From positions 1 through 39,693 of the forward strand of contig RXJO01000422.1 in the NCBI GenBank assembly GCA_003987795.1: DNA of 39,693 nucleotides. Direction: 5' to 3'. The notes below the pieces were generated by a model that made no database searches, had not been told where the DNA came from, and saw only the letters and a program-made list of their open reading frames with translations. Source of the DNA: Curvibacter sp. (lineage in GTDB: Bacteria; Pseudomonadota; Gammaproteobacteria; Burkholderiales; Burkholderiaceae_C). A program made the translations under genes and the position numbers. Below are positions 17,510 through 24,806 of this stretch, in pieces (positions within the stretch are counted from its first letter, which is position 1; each line of letters starts with the position of its first letter).

Positions 17510-17512
17510 CTA

Positions 17513-17540
17513 ATTATTCAGATTTGGGCGCGCAGCACAA
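17513..17540 (-). promoter_or_regulatory. Predicted promoter of the mat operon
   Basis: Read on the minus strand, AATAAT (complement of 17513-17518, five of six matches to TATAAT) is 16 bp from TTGTGC (17535-17540, three of six matches to TTGACA). The -35 is weak. The rest of the 265-bp gap up to lgt (17541-17671) is GC-rich and holds an imperfect 8-bp hairpin at 17616-17634 without a T run. Confidence 0.4.
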
Positions 17541-17671
17541 GCGTCAGTGTCTCAGTGTTTACCCCCGAAGGACCCGCGGCGGGCCCCAAGGCTGAAAGCG
17601 GGGCGACTCTGACCTGGCGGGGCCCTGCCCCACCGGGTTCAGCGTGCAGGTCAGCTTAGAGCTGCCGGGCT

Positions 17672-18499
17672 CTAGGCGCCGCGAGCGCCCGGCAAGGGCT
17701 GCCCCTGGGCCCAGCGCCACATCAGCACACCGCCCAGCACCATGGGCACACACAGCCACTGCCCCATGCTCATGCCCATGGACAGCAGGCCCAGGAAGGC
17801 ATCGGGTTCGCGGAAATACTCGGCCGTGAAACGCAACACCCCATAGCCCACCAGAAAAGCCGCAGACACCTCGCCCAGTCGACGGGGCCGACGGGCATAC
17901 AGCCACAACAGCACAAACAACAGCAGGCCTTCCAGCAGCATCTGGTAGACCTGCGAAGGATGGCGCGGCAGCATCGAGCCCGATTGCGGGAACACCATGC
18001 CCCACGGCAGATCCGGCGGGCTGAAGCGACCCCAAAGTTCACCATTGATGAAGTTGCCCACCCGCCCGGCTGCCAGCCCGGTGGGCACGCAAGGGGCCAC
18101 GAAGTCGGTCACCTGCAGCCAGGGCCGGTGATGGGCCCGGGCAAACCACACCAGGGCCACGATCACACCCAACAAGCCACCGTGGAAGCTCATGCCGCCG
18201 GTCCAGATCTGCAGGATCTCCAGCGGGTGGCTCAGGTAATGAAGCGGCTTGTAGAACAGGCAATACCCCAGGCGACCGCCCAGCACCACCCCGAGCACGC
18301 CATAGAACAGGATGTCCTCGACATCACGCCGGCTCCAGGCCTGCGGCCCCTGCATCGAAGCGTAAGGCTGGTGCTCGAGGCGTTGCACGCCCAGCAGCAT
18401 GAACAGACCGAAGGCGGCCAGGTAGGTCAGGCCGTACCAATGCACGGACAAGGGCCCGAGCTGCAGGGCCACGGGGTTGAATTGCGGGTAGATCAGCAT
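17672..18499 (-). CDS. lgt: Prolipoprotein diacylglyceryl transferase
   Basis: A 275-residue inner-membrane enzyme with about seven transmembrane helices that transfers diacylglycerol from phosphatidylglycerol to the lipobox cysteine of prolipoproteins. Typical segments are [27 protein letters not shown] with the essential histidine, and the signature [14 protein letters not shown]. The ATG at 18499 gives the standard N terminus ([21 protein letters not shown]); longer in-frame extensions are GC-rich non-homologous sequence. It lies 62 bp after the small membrane-protein gene on the same strand, so the upstream redox module could be cotranscribed with it, although lgt is a housekeeping gene that usually has its own promoter. 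Confidence 0.97.
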   Translation of the reverse strand: MLIYPQFNPVALQLGPLSVHWYGLTYLAAFGLFMLLGVQRLEHQPYASMQGPQAWSRRDVEDILFYGVLGVVLGGRLGYCLFYKPLHYLSHPLEILQIWTGGMSFHGGLLGVIVALVWFARAHHRPWLQVTDFVAPCVPTGLAAGRVGNFINGELWGRFSPPDLPWGMVFPQSGSMLPRHPSQVYQMLLEGLLLFVLLWLYARRPRRLGEVSAAFLVGYGVLRFTAEYFREPDAFLGLLSMGMSMGQWLCVPMVLGGVLMWRWAQGQPLPGARGA

Positions 18500-18561
18500 G
18501 CGCGAGATTGTGCCCGCAGAACGTGAAGCCACGGTGGCAAAGGGCCACCAGTCTGGCTGTT

Positions 18562-19041
18562 TCAGCGACCCAGCCAGCGGTGGTAGAGGCCGTGCAACAG
18601 GGCCAGCACCGGCCACAGCAGGCCGGGCCACCAGTGCAGGACCACCAGGGCGTCGCGCCAATCGGCCGCCCCATAGAGCAAGCCCAGGCCAGACAGCGCC
18701 ACCCAGGCCCCCACGCATGCAGCCAACAGACCGAGCCACCAGGCCACCCGGGCGCCCTTTCTGCCCCACATCTGCCAGGCATGGGGCCCCAGCCAACGAC
18801 CGGCCAGGGCACACACGGCCCACACCAGCACACCATGCACAACCTGGGCCACACGGTGCGCCTGACTCTGCCAGGGCGGCGTGTCGGGCGACCACTCACC
18901 GCCCCAGGCCCACAAGGCCATGCCGCTGATCCACAAACCCAGCAGCAGCAGGACCAGCGCCCCGATGCCTGGACGGCTCCAGCCCGCACGCCAGCGCTGG
19001 GGGCGATGCGATGCATGAGAATGGGTGTGACGCCGGGTCAT
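18562..19041 (-). CDS. Small four-helix membrane protein, possible b-heme carrier
   Basis: I do not recognise a named family with certainty. The 159-residue protein has a His-rich N terminus ([10 protein letters not shown]) and four predicted transmembrane helices (about 24-46, 61-84, 97-123, 130-154). Histidines fall inside or at the edges of helices 2 (H62, H69) and 4 (H136, H150, H154), as in small DUF4405/cytochrome-b-like proteins that bind heme b and reduce extracytoplasmic partners. It starts in an ATGA overlap with the apbE stop, so it is translated with it. In published surveys, flavinylated FMN-binding proteins are often encoded beside such membrane electron carriers. I infer it feeds electrons to the FMN-binding protein; heme binding is not shown. 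Confidence 0.7.
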   Translation of the reverse strand: MTRRHTHSHASHRPQRWRAGWSRPGIGALVLLLLGLWISGMALWAWGGEWSPDTPPWQSQAHRVAQVVHGVLVWAVCALAGRWLGPHAWQMWGRKGARVAWWLGLLAACVGAWVALSGLGLLYGAADWRDALVVLHWWPGLLWPVLALLHGLYHRWLGR

Positions 19042-19919
19042 GACAGCCAGACCCGTGCGTGATGGGCGCGCAACACCCGCGCCAAGCGGCCCCGGCCGGC
19101 GCCGGCCGGGTTGCGCAGCACCCACTTGGTGAGGGCATCGGCACTGCAGCAATCCGGGGCCATCACGGTGCAAGCCCTGGGCCGTTGAGCATGCGGCCCC
19201 CACGCGCGCCCCGTGAGCACCCAGTCAACCCGGTGCGGCTCTGTGGTCGAGGAAGCCAAGGCCGCTTCACGCAGGCCACGCAAGCCCGGCTGGCGTCGCG
19301 TGCGGGTCGGCGCTTCGGGCAGGCGAAATTCAATCGGCCAGGCGGTGGCACCATAGGCTCGCAAGTCGCCTCCTGCATTGACCAGGGCACCCGGCACCCC
19401 TTGTTGTCGCAGCACCGTCAAGGCGAGGTCCACGGCATAGCCCTTGGCAATGCCGCCCAAGTCCAGTGGCAAGGCGCCATCGACGCGCAGCGCATGGGGC
19501 GATACCCATTCCAGTCCCTGCCAACGCCCCAGTGGCCGGGCCAGGGCCGGCGCCAATGCCGGTCGAAGACCACGCTGGGCCAGTTCCACCCCTGCCCGCA
19601 GGGGATCGAAAGCCCCCGCGCTCTGGTCCTGCCAATAGCGCGCCAATTTCAATACCTCGGCGGTGTGGGGATGCACCTCAAGCAAGTCGCCCATCTGTGC
19701 ACTGGCCAACCGATGCAGATCGCTGCCACTGTGGTGGGCACTCATGAGGCGCTCGATCAGCGCCACTTCATCGAAGGCCAGGGCCATGGCCTGCTCGGCC
19801 CGGGCGTGACTGTCGTCGTGCAGGCGCAGCATCACAAGGGTGCCCAGCAAAGGTCGGGCGCGCTGGTGCAGCAACTCAACGGCCCTCGCGTGCCTTGACC
19901 AGGCCCTGCACCAGGGCAC
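19038..19919 (-). CDS. apbE: ApbE-family FAD:protein FMN transferase
   Basis: An ApbE-domain protein of up to 293 residues. Diagnostic motifs are GGIAKGYAVD, GALVNAGGDLRAYG and the C-terminal SADALTKWVL. Family members move FMN from FAD onto a Thr/Ser of a target protein using Mg2+. The N terminus begins close to the core (RARPLLGTLVML) with no signal peptide or lipobox, unlike classical periplasmic ApbE lipoproteins. The start is uncertain: GTG at 19919 overlaps the FMN-binding gene by 44 bases, while a TTG near 19874 would almost abut its stop. The immediate upstream gene encodes an FMN-binding protein with a flavinylation-type SGAT motif, the obvious substrate. Confidence 0.88.
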   Translation of the reverse strand: MPWCRAWSRHARAVELLHQRARPLLGTLVMLRLHDDSHARAEQAMALAFDEVALIERLMSAHHSGSDLHRLASAQMGDLLEVHPHTAEVLKLARYWQDQSAGAFDPLRAGVELAQRGLRPALAPALARPLGRWQGLEWVSPHALRVDGALPLDLGGIAKGYAVDLALTVLRQQGVPGALVNAGGDLRAYGATAWPIEFRLPEAPTRTRRQPGLRGLREAALASSTTEPHRVDWVLTGRAWGPHAQRPRACTVMAPDCCSADALTKWVLRNPAGAGRGRLARVLRAHHARVWLS

Positions 19920-20430
19920 TGAGACGCTGCACCCCTTCAGTCACATGCTGGCACGACAGGGTCGCGCCCGAGATGTTGCGAATGTCGTCGCCGAAGCGGA
20001 TCTGCGAAGGTCCCTTGCGGCCCTCGAACTGCCGCCGCCAGGCCGGCGTGCGGATCTCGGCCCCATGCGACTCGCGATAGACCAGCACCTCCACCCCGCT
20101 GACCTGACCCTGGGCATTGAAGCCCGCGGCGTAGTCGATCAGTTCGTACTTGCCAACCACGCGGTCCAGCAAGACCCAGCCCTGGAAGGCCTCACCGGCA
20201 CGCCCCTGCCAAAGCTTGGGCGCATATCCAGCTGGTACGCCCAGACCAGCCGCCTTGAGCGCCGCCACATCAGGCACCAGCGCCTGCTCGACAAACTCGG
20301 AGGCCTGAGGCAGCAGGGCACGCTGGGCCTGCTCCAGGCTCAGAAAACTGGCGGCAAAAGCCTGCGCCGACCAGACCAGGGGCGGTGCGCCAAGAGCGAG
20401 TTTCTGCAGGGTTTGACGCCGAGTGATCAT
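19876..20430 (-). CDS. Tat-exported FMN-binding domain protein
   Basis: A 184-residue protein. It starts MITRRQTLQKLALGAPP, a twin-arginine pattern followed by a modest hydrophobic segment and probable cleavage at AFA (about 26). The body has a FMN_bind domain like those of NqrC and RnfG: WVLLDRVVGKYELIDYAAGF, GVEVLVYRESHGAEI, and NISGATLS (152-159), where T157 is the expected covalent FMN attachment site by analogy with SGAT motifs. It should act as a periplasmic one- or two-electron flavin carrier. The downstream apbE gene overlaps its 3' end and is the likely flavinylating enzyme. No rnf or nqr genes are present, so it serves another chain, probably with the neighbouring membrane protein and cytochrome. 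Confidence 0.85.
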   Translation of the reverse strand: MITRRQTLQKLALGAPPLVWSAQAFAASFLSLEQAQRALLPQASEFVEQALVPDVAALKAAGLGVPAGYAPKLWQGRAGEAFQGWVLLDRVVGKYELIDYAAGFNAQGQVSGVEVLVYRESHGAEIRTPAWRRQFEGRKGPSQIRFGDDIRNISGATLSCQHVTEGVQRLSALVQGLVKAREGR

Positions 20431-20507
20431 GGGATGCGGGCTGTGGCCGATGGGGGTGGGGGTGCGGGGTGGCAAAGTGCTCGATGTTATCGAATGACCG
20501 CGCCCGA

Positions 20508-21884
20508 TCAGAAGTGGAAACCAACACCCAGGTTGAACATGTCGAGCGACTTGTCACTGAGATACCGCTGGAAATCAGCCTTGAGCACCACTTGAGGGTT
20601 GAGGTAAAAGCTGGTGCCGACGGTGAGCACCCGCACATCGGGCAGGATGGAGGGCGACAGGCCCACCGGCAGGCCGGTGTAAGCGCTGGCGGTGTTCAGA
20701 CGCTCGTAGCGGGCAAAAGGCACCGCGGCATACTCGCCCTGGCTCCACACCCGGTAGGCAGCCTGGGCGTACCAGCCCCCAAATCGGCTGGGCACCGGCG
20801 TGGCCTGGCCCGCAAACGTGGCGTTGAGGGCCGAGATGTCACTGAAGCGGCCCTGGGCGGCCAGCGCCGACAGATCCCAGCGACCAGGCTGCCAACGGGT
20901 GTGCAACTCGGCCAGCGTGAGCGAGGCATTGGGGGCCGCAAAGCTGGTCTGCTTCTGACCGACCCCACCGTTGAACACGCTGCCCCCGACATTGAAACCA
21001 GGGATGCCGTTGTAGTTGAGCGCGCCGTAGAACGCCGCATTGCGGGCCTTGGCCAGTTGCCCTTCCTGGTGGATGGCACCCAGAGGCGAATCGCGCCCCT
21101 CGCTGCTGGTGGCATCCCACTTGGTGAGGTCAAAGCTGGTGACCAGGCCAGCATCCCAGCGCAGGCCAGCGGCCGTCGTGCCCCGCAATCCGAGGCCCAT
21201 CTCGCGCCAGGTGCTGGGGATGATGGCGGTCTCCACCAGATTGCGATTCACGCCGAAGTAGCGCGTGGGTTCATGGGTCTCATTGAGGTAGCCGACCGGC
21301 ATCAGGAACAGCCCTGCCTTGGCCGACAGGCTGTCGCTCAGATCGTGCTCGATGTACATCTGCTCGAACTCGACCTCGCCCTGATCAGAGGCCGACACCA
21401 CGGCGTTCTCCACCTCCAACTCGGCCGCCATGCGGGTGCGCTCGTTGAAGCGATAGGCAAAGCCCAGCACCCCTCGACGCAGGGTGGCGGTGGCGCCCGA
21501 GGCATTGTTGCGCGGCCGGCTGTAGTTCATCTCGGCGTAGCCGAAGAAACTCAGCGGGTTGTCCACAGCGCGCGCAGGCTCGGCAGCCGGGGCCGCGACA
21601 GCCACTGCCGGGGCCACAGGGGTGCCTGCCGGCGTCGCTGCAGCGCCGTAGCCCGCCCAGGCACCGGCACCCGCGGGGGCGGCGCCCTGCCCTGGCTGGG
21701 CCTGTTGCTGCTTGACCGCGTCGAGTTCGGCACGCACCTGCCTCAACTCCTCCCTCAACTGGCGCAGCTCGGCCAGCACATCGGGCAGGGGCGCCGGGGT
21801 CTGGGCCTGGGCGACGCCGGTCAGGGTCAGTGCAGCCAAGGCCAGCACACTGCAACGGAAAACGGGGTAACGGGTGATGTTCAT
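20508..21884 (-). CDS. Coiled-coil outer-membrane porin
   Basis: A 458-residue protein with a Sec signal (cleavage after AQA, about 27), a heptad-like coiled coil (about 35-62, LAELRQLREELRQVRAELDA), an Ala/Pro/Gly-rich linker to about 105, and a beta-rich C-terminal domain ending in GVGFHF. The terminal phenylalanine is the usual outer-membrane assembly signal. The layout resembles phosphate-selective porin O/P and related trimeric porins. It has no heme motif. It follows the di-heme cytochrome gene by 39 bp in one operon, so it could form a channel for an ion or iron compound handled by the redox module, or house the lipoprotein cytochrome; both are inference. Confidence 0.82.
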   Translation of the reverse strand: MNITRYPVFRCSVLALAALTLTGVAQAQTPAPLPDVLAELRQLREELRQVRAELDAVKQQQAQPGQGAAPAGAGAWAGYGAAATPAGTPVAPAVAVAAPAAEPARAVDNPLSFFGYAEMNYSRPRNNASGATATLRRGVLGFAYRFNERTRMAAELEVENAVVSASDQGEVEFEQMYIEHDLSDSLSAKAGLFLMPVGYLNETHEPTRYFGVNRNLVETAIIPSTWREMGLGLRGTTAAGLRWDAGLVTSFDLTKWDATSSEGRDSPLGAIHQEGQLAKARNAAFYGALNYNGIPGFNVGGSVFNGGVGQKQTSFAAPNASLTLAELHTRWQPGRWDLSALAAQGRFSDISALNATFAGQATPVPSRFGGWYAQAAYRVWSQGEYAAVPFARYERLNTASAYTGLPVGLSPSILPDVRVLTVGTSFYLNPQVVLKADFQRYLSDKSLDMFNLGVGFHF

Positions 21885-21923
21885 GGGGATCTCGCCAATG
21901 GGGAAAAGGGGTGCGTTCAGGCC

Positions 21924-23159
21924 TCAGGGCTTGTAACCGTCGCTCAAGGTGCGCAAGAAGGCCACCAGGTCCTGGATCTCGGACTCGTTGAGGGCAGGCT
22001 CGCCGCCCAGCGTCCGGTTGTAGGGGCCCTCTGTGGTGTTCACGTTGCCGCGCAGGGACGGCGGCATATCATTGAACTTGATGGGCTTGCCGTTGGCGTC
22101 GAGCGGATACCACTTTTCGGGGTTGGTGTCGCGTTGCACGTAGAAGCGCACCACGTCCTCCAGTGAGCTGAACTTGCCATTGTGGAAAAACCGCTTGCGC
22201 AGGGCCACATTGCGCAGGCTGGGCACCTTGAACAAGCCGCACAGATCGGTGCGAGCGCTCAGATCGGTGCGCGAGGGGCCACACAGACCCAGGTCATAGA
22301 AGGCTGGATCGGCGTTGGCCGCGATCTCGCCATTGCGTGGCACGCCCAGGCTGTCGAAGGTGAAGTCGGTGAACAAGGCCCCCGGCGCATTGGCCGGCTT
22401 GGTGCTGGGGTGGCAGGCGGCGCAATTGCCCTTGTCGCTGCGGTTGAACCAGGCCAGGCCCCGCAGCTCGGCATCGCTCAGGGCGACCGAGCCGGCGGTG
22501 AACAGATCGAACTTGCTGCTGAAGGGGGCGAAATCAGGGTCCTCGCGCTGATAGCGCTCCAGCGCGTACGTCACGCGGTCGAACGCGGCCTGGGGCTGAT
22601 CGAAAATGCCCTGACCGAATGCCGCCTTGAACTCGGCCGCGTAGGAGGCCTTGGCCAGCTTGGCGATGACGGCCGCAGCATCGCTGTTGGCCATTTCATT
22701 GGCGCTCAGAAAGGGGCGCACCGCCTGATCTGCCAGCGAACTGGCACGCCCATCCCAGGTAAAGCCCCCGGTGGGCGTGCCATCACCGGCAAAGTAGAAG
22801 GACGTGTTGTAGCGCAGGTAGTTGAGTGCCGGCGGGGTGCGGGTACCCGGCTGATCCAATGCGGGGCCGCCGGCCACCACCGCCTGAGCAAAGGGTGAGG
22901 CATGACCCAGCGTGGCGTCATGGCAGGTGGCGCAAGACATCTTGCCCGAGGCCGACAGCGAGGGATCGTTGAAGATCTTCTGCCCCAGTGCAGCCGCCGC
23001 AGACAGCGTGTCCGAACCGGTCGCGCTGGAAGAACCGCCTCCGCCACCGCAGGCGGCCAGCACCAGCACCAAGCCCGACAGAACCAGACCTGTCAGCCAA
23101 CGGGACGCGCGGGCGCATGACGCCTCGCGCTCGGGCGGCCGAATGAATTGAAACGCCAT
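21924..23159 (-). CDS. Di-heme cytochrome c peroxidase/MauG-like lipoprotein
   Basis: A 411-residue protein of the di-heme peroxidase family. Residues 21-37 form a lipoprotein signal ending LVLAAC, so C37 should be lipidated; a glycine/serine tether follows. Heme-binding motifs are CATCH (76-80) and CAACH (246-250), with the conserved KVPSLRNVALRKRFFHNGKF between heme 2 and the C terminus. Family members reduce hydrogen peroxide or, in the MauG branch, oxidise other substrates. A TTG-initiated extension to 23231 is rejected in favour of the ATG at 23159, though neither has a strong ribosome-binding site. A short 18-bp tandem repeat encodes RTDLSA-RTDLCG. It is the first gene of the module, directly below a Fur-box-like site. 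Confidence 0.87.
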   Translation of the reverse strand: MAFQFIRPPEREASCARASRWLTGLVLSGLVLVLAACGGGGGSSSATGSDTLSAAAALGQKIFNDPSLSASGKMSCATCHDATLGHASPFAQAVVAGGPALDQPGTRTPPALNYLRYNTSFYFAGDGTPTGGFTWDGRASSLADQAVRPFLSANEMANSDAAAVIAKLAKASYAAEFKAAFGQGIFDQPQAAFDRVTYALERYQREDPDFAPFSSKFDLFTAGSVALSDAELRGLAWFNRSDKGNCAACHPSTKPANAPGALFTDFTFDSLGVPRNGEIAANADPAFYDLGLCGPSRTDLSARTDLCGLFKVPSLRNVALRKRFFHNGKFSSLEDVVRFYVQRDTNPEKWYPLDANGKPIKFNDMPPSLRGNVNTTEGPYNRTLGGEPALNESEIQDLVAFLRTLSDGYKP

Positions 23160-23273
23160 GATCAGTCTGCCCGAGTCACCGAAAGCAGCCCTTGCGCCGA
23201 CAGCCTGGGCCGACGCCTCAACACGCTCCAATGAAACAGGATTGTTGTTATTTGATGAAGCGCGAGTTTACAT

Positions 23274-23297
23274 GTTAATGATAATAAATCGCATTAA
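23274..23297. promoter_or_regulatory. Fur-box-like operator over the -10 of the redox module
   Basis: The 19 bases from 23274 match 14 of 19 positions of the classical Fur consensus (GATAATGATAATCATTATC). The site also contains a perfect TTAATG / CATTAA inverted repeat (23275-23280 and 23292-23297). Read on the minus strand, TATTAT (complement of 23281-23286, five of six matches to TATAAT) lies inside it, so Fur-Fe would block the promoter 115 bp upstream of the cytochrome start. The 226-bp gap 23160-23385 holds no gene. Confidence 0.7.
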
Positions 23298-23385
23298 GTT
23301 TCACCAAACAACTCGGGATTGTGGGCACGTCACGACAGAGGGGCCGCCGCTGAGGATGACCTCCCTTTTGCAGAGCCCGGAGGCC

Positions 23386-23628
23386 TCAACGCCGTTTGCG
23401 GATGCCCACCCCCAGGGCCTCTTTCTGGCGTTCGATGCGATCGCGACGGCGTTTCTCCATCTTGTCCATGGCCCGGCGCTTGGTGTACCCCGAAGAATCA
23501 GCCCAGGCCCACCACAGGGCGGCCAGCGCAAAGGGGGCACCGATCGCATACCAGCTCCAACTGGCGAAAAACCCGATTTCCAGGTATTTGAGCAACAAGA
23601 GGATCAGGCCCAGGCCCAGAAAATACAT
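23386..23628 (-). CDS. Small Trp-rich membrane protein (TIGR04438-like)
   Basis: An 80-residue protein: an N-terminal hydrophobic helix pair (about 2-40, with SWSWYAIGAPFALAALWWAW) followed by a highly basic tail (TKRRAMDKMEKRRRDRIERQ). This matches the small Trp-rich protein family of Burkholderiales, whose function is unknown. The ATG at 23628 has GGAG 6 bases upstream; a GTG one codon earlier is possible but too close to the ribosome-binding site. It is divergent from the cytochrome c gene. Confidence 0.75.
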   Translation of the reverse strand: MYFLGLGLILLLLKYLEIGFFASWSWYAIGAPFALAALWWAWADSSGYTKRRAMDKMEKRRRDRIERQKEALGVGIRKRR

Positions 23629-23735
23629 CACGCACTCCGATGTGAGGATTGACCAACACCTGCCCCACGATTGGAGACAAGCCCCCTACAATTCCGAAAT
23701 CACAATGTAACGCAACCCACGGACTCGAGACGATC

Positions 23736-24041
23736 ATGAAGCGCACCCTGTTCACCCTTGCCGCCACCCTCGCCTTCGCAGCACCGGCCATGGCCGATCT
23801 GGCCCTGGCCACGTCCAAGAATTGCATGGCCTGCCACGCAGTGGACAAAAAGGTCGTGGGCCCGGCCTACAAGGATGTGGCTGCCAAGTACGCAGGCCAG
23901 AAGGATGCCGTCGACAAGCTGAGCACCAAGATCCTCAAGGGGGGTTCGGGTGTCTGGGGTCCGGTGCCCATGCCCGCCAATACCCAGGTGAATGAAGCCG
24001 AAGCCAAGAAGCTGGCGGCCTGGGTGATGAGCCAGAAGTAA
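23736..24041 (+). CDS. Class I cytochrome c (c551/c552 type)
   Basis: A 101-residue precursor with a Sec signal (cleavage after AMA, residue 20) and an 81-residue mature mono-heme cytochrome. CMACH (30-34) binds the heme and M79 in GPVPMPAN is the sixth ligand, the pattern of cytochrome c551/c552. It is a periplasmic electron shuttle and would be a sensible electron donor to the di-heme peroxidase encoded nearby, but it is on the opposite strand with its own promoter. A TACAAT -10-like element lies at 23687-23692 without a matching -35. The longer frame from 23649 is rejected because the signal peptide begins at M1 here. Confidence 0.93.
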   Translation: MKRTLFTLAATLAFAAPAMADLALATSKNCMACHAVDKKVVGPAYKDVAAKYAGQKDAVDKLSTKILKGGSGVWGPVPMPANTQVNEAEAKKLAAWVMSQK

Positions 24042-24047
24042 ATCGGC

Positions 24048-24806
24048 TCAGGGCCCGGTCGCGCGGGCCCTGAAGGCCTCGATGGCCTGCCCCACCGGCA
24101 GGATCGAGCAGCCAGCCTGACGGCCCCATTTCAAGACCTGCCTCAGCTGGGCCGGGGTGCATCCCCAACGCACATGAGGCTCGGTGATCGCATGGGTGTA
24201 CAGGATCAGCCAACCACCCAGATGGGCGGTTTGCTCAATCAGGGCCTGCAGTGCTTCAGCAGGCAGGCCATCCCCATACAAAGCCTGGGCTTGAAGACCG
24301 TTCAGGTCGGCGTGTCCCTGGTGGATGCCCGGGCGGGTCAGGCGCAGCGAATCGAAATGCTGGGCCGCCAGGCGCTTGGACAGCACCCCGTAGTCGCCCA
24401 GCGGAAACGAAAAGTGCCGAGGCGCCGCAACGCCCACCTCCTGCACAAAGAACTCCGCATTGCGCCGGATTTCAGCGAGCAGTTCGGCGGCACTGAGCGG
24501 TCTGCATGGGCGATGCGAAAAGGTGTGACATCCCAGCTCGTGCCCGTGGGCAGCCAGGGTCTGCAGATCGGTGACGGCATGGCACAACTGCCCCTGCTCG
24601 AGCCGATCCGTGAGGCCACCGGCGATATACCAGGTGCCCCGCACACCCTCGTCTTCCAACAACTCACGGCCCAGACGGCAAGCACTCGCCGGCGCGTCGT
24701 CAAAGCTGATGCTCAGCACCCCGGGCCCCTGGGACAGCGCCAGGGGGCGGCGCGCCACGCGACGCGCCAGCCAGCGGTCTGCCCGACGCAGCAGATCCTG
24801 GCTCAT
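24048..24806 (-). CDS. Polysaccharide deacetylase (NodB domain)
   Basis: A 252-residue NodB-homology protein without a signal peptide. The metal triad is recognisable: D36/D37 in SISFDDAPAS and H94, H98 in GCHTFSHRP; later blocks are FSFPLGDYG and LILYTHAITE. The family removes N- or O-acetyl groups from sugars. Its start overlaps the stop of the EpsL-like gene in an ATGA, so the two are coupled, and it belongs to the exopolysaccharide locus. Without an export signal it may act on cytoplasmic, lipid-linked intermediates, or be a non-hydrolytic relative. It ends 6 bp from the converging cytochrome c gene. Confidence 0.87.
   Translation of the reverse strand: MSQDLLRRADRWLARRVARRPLALSQGPGVLSISFDDAPASACRLGRELLEDEGVRGTWYIAGGLTDRLEQGQLCHAVTDLQTLAAHGHELGCHTFSHRPCRPLSAAELLAEIRRNAEFFVQEVGVAAPRHFSFPLGDYGVLSKRLAAQHFDSLRLTRPGIHQGHADLNGLQAQALYGDGLPAEALQALIEQTAHLGGWLILYTHAITEPHVRWGCTPAQLRQVLKWGRQAGCSILPVGQAIEAFRARATGP

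Noticed and set aside
17616-17634. A terminator for lgt
   Set aside because: The 8-bp stem contains a wobble pair and has no T run on either strand.
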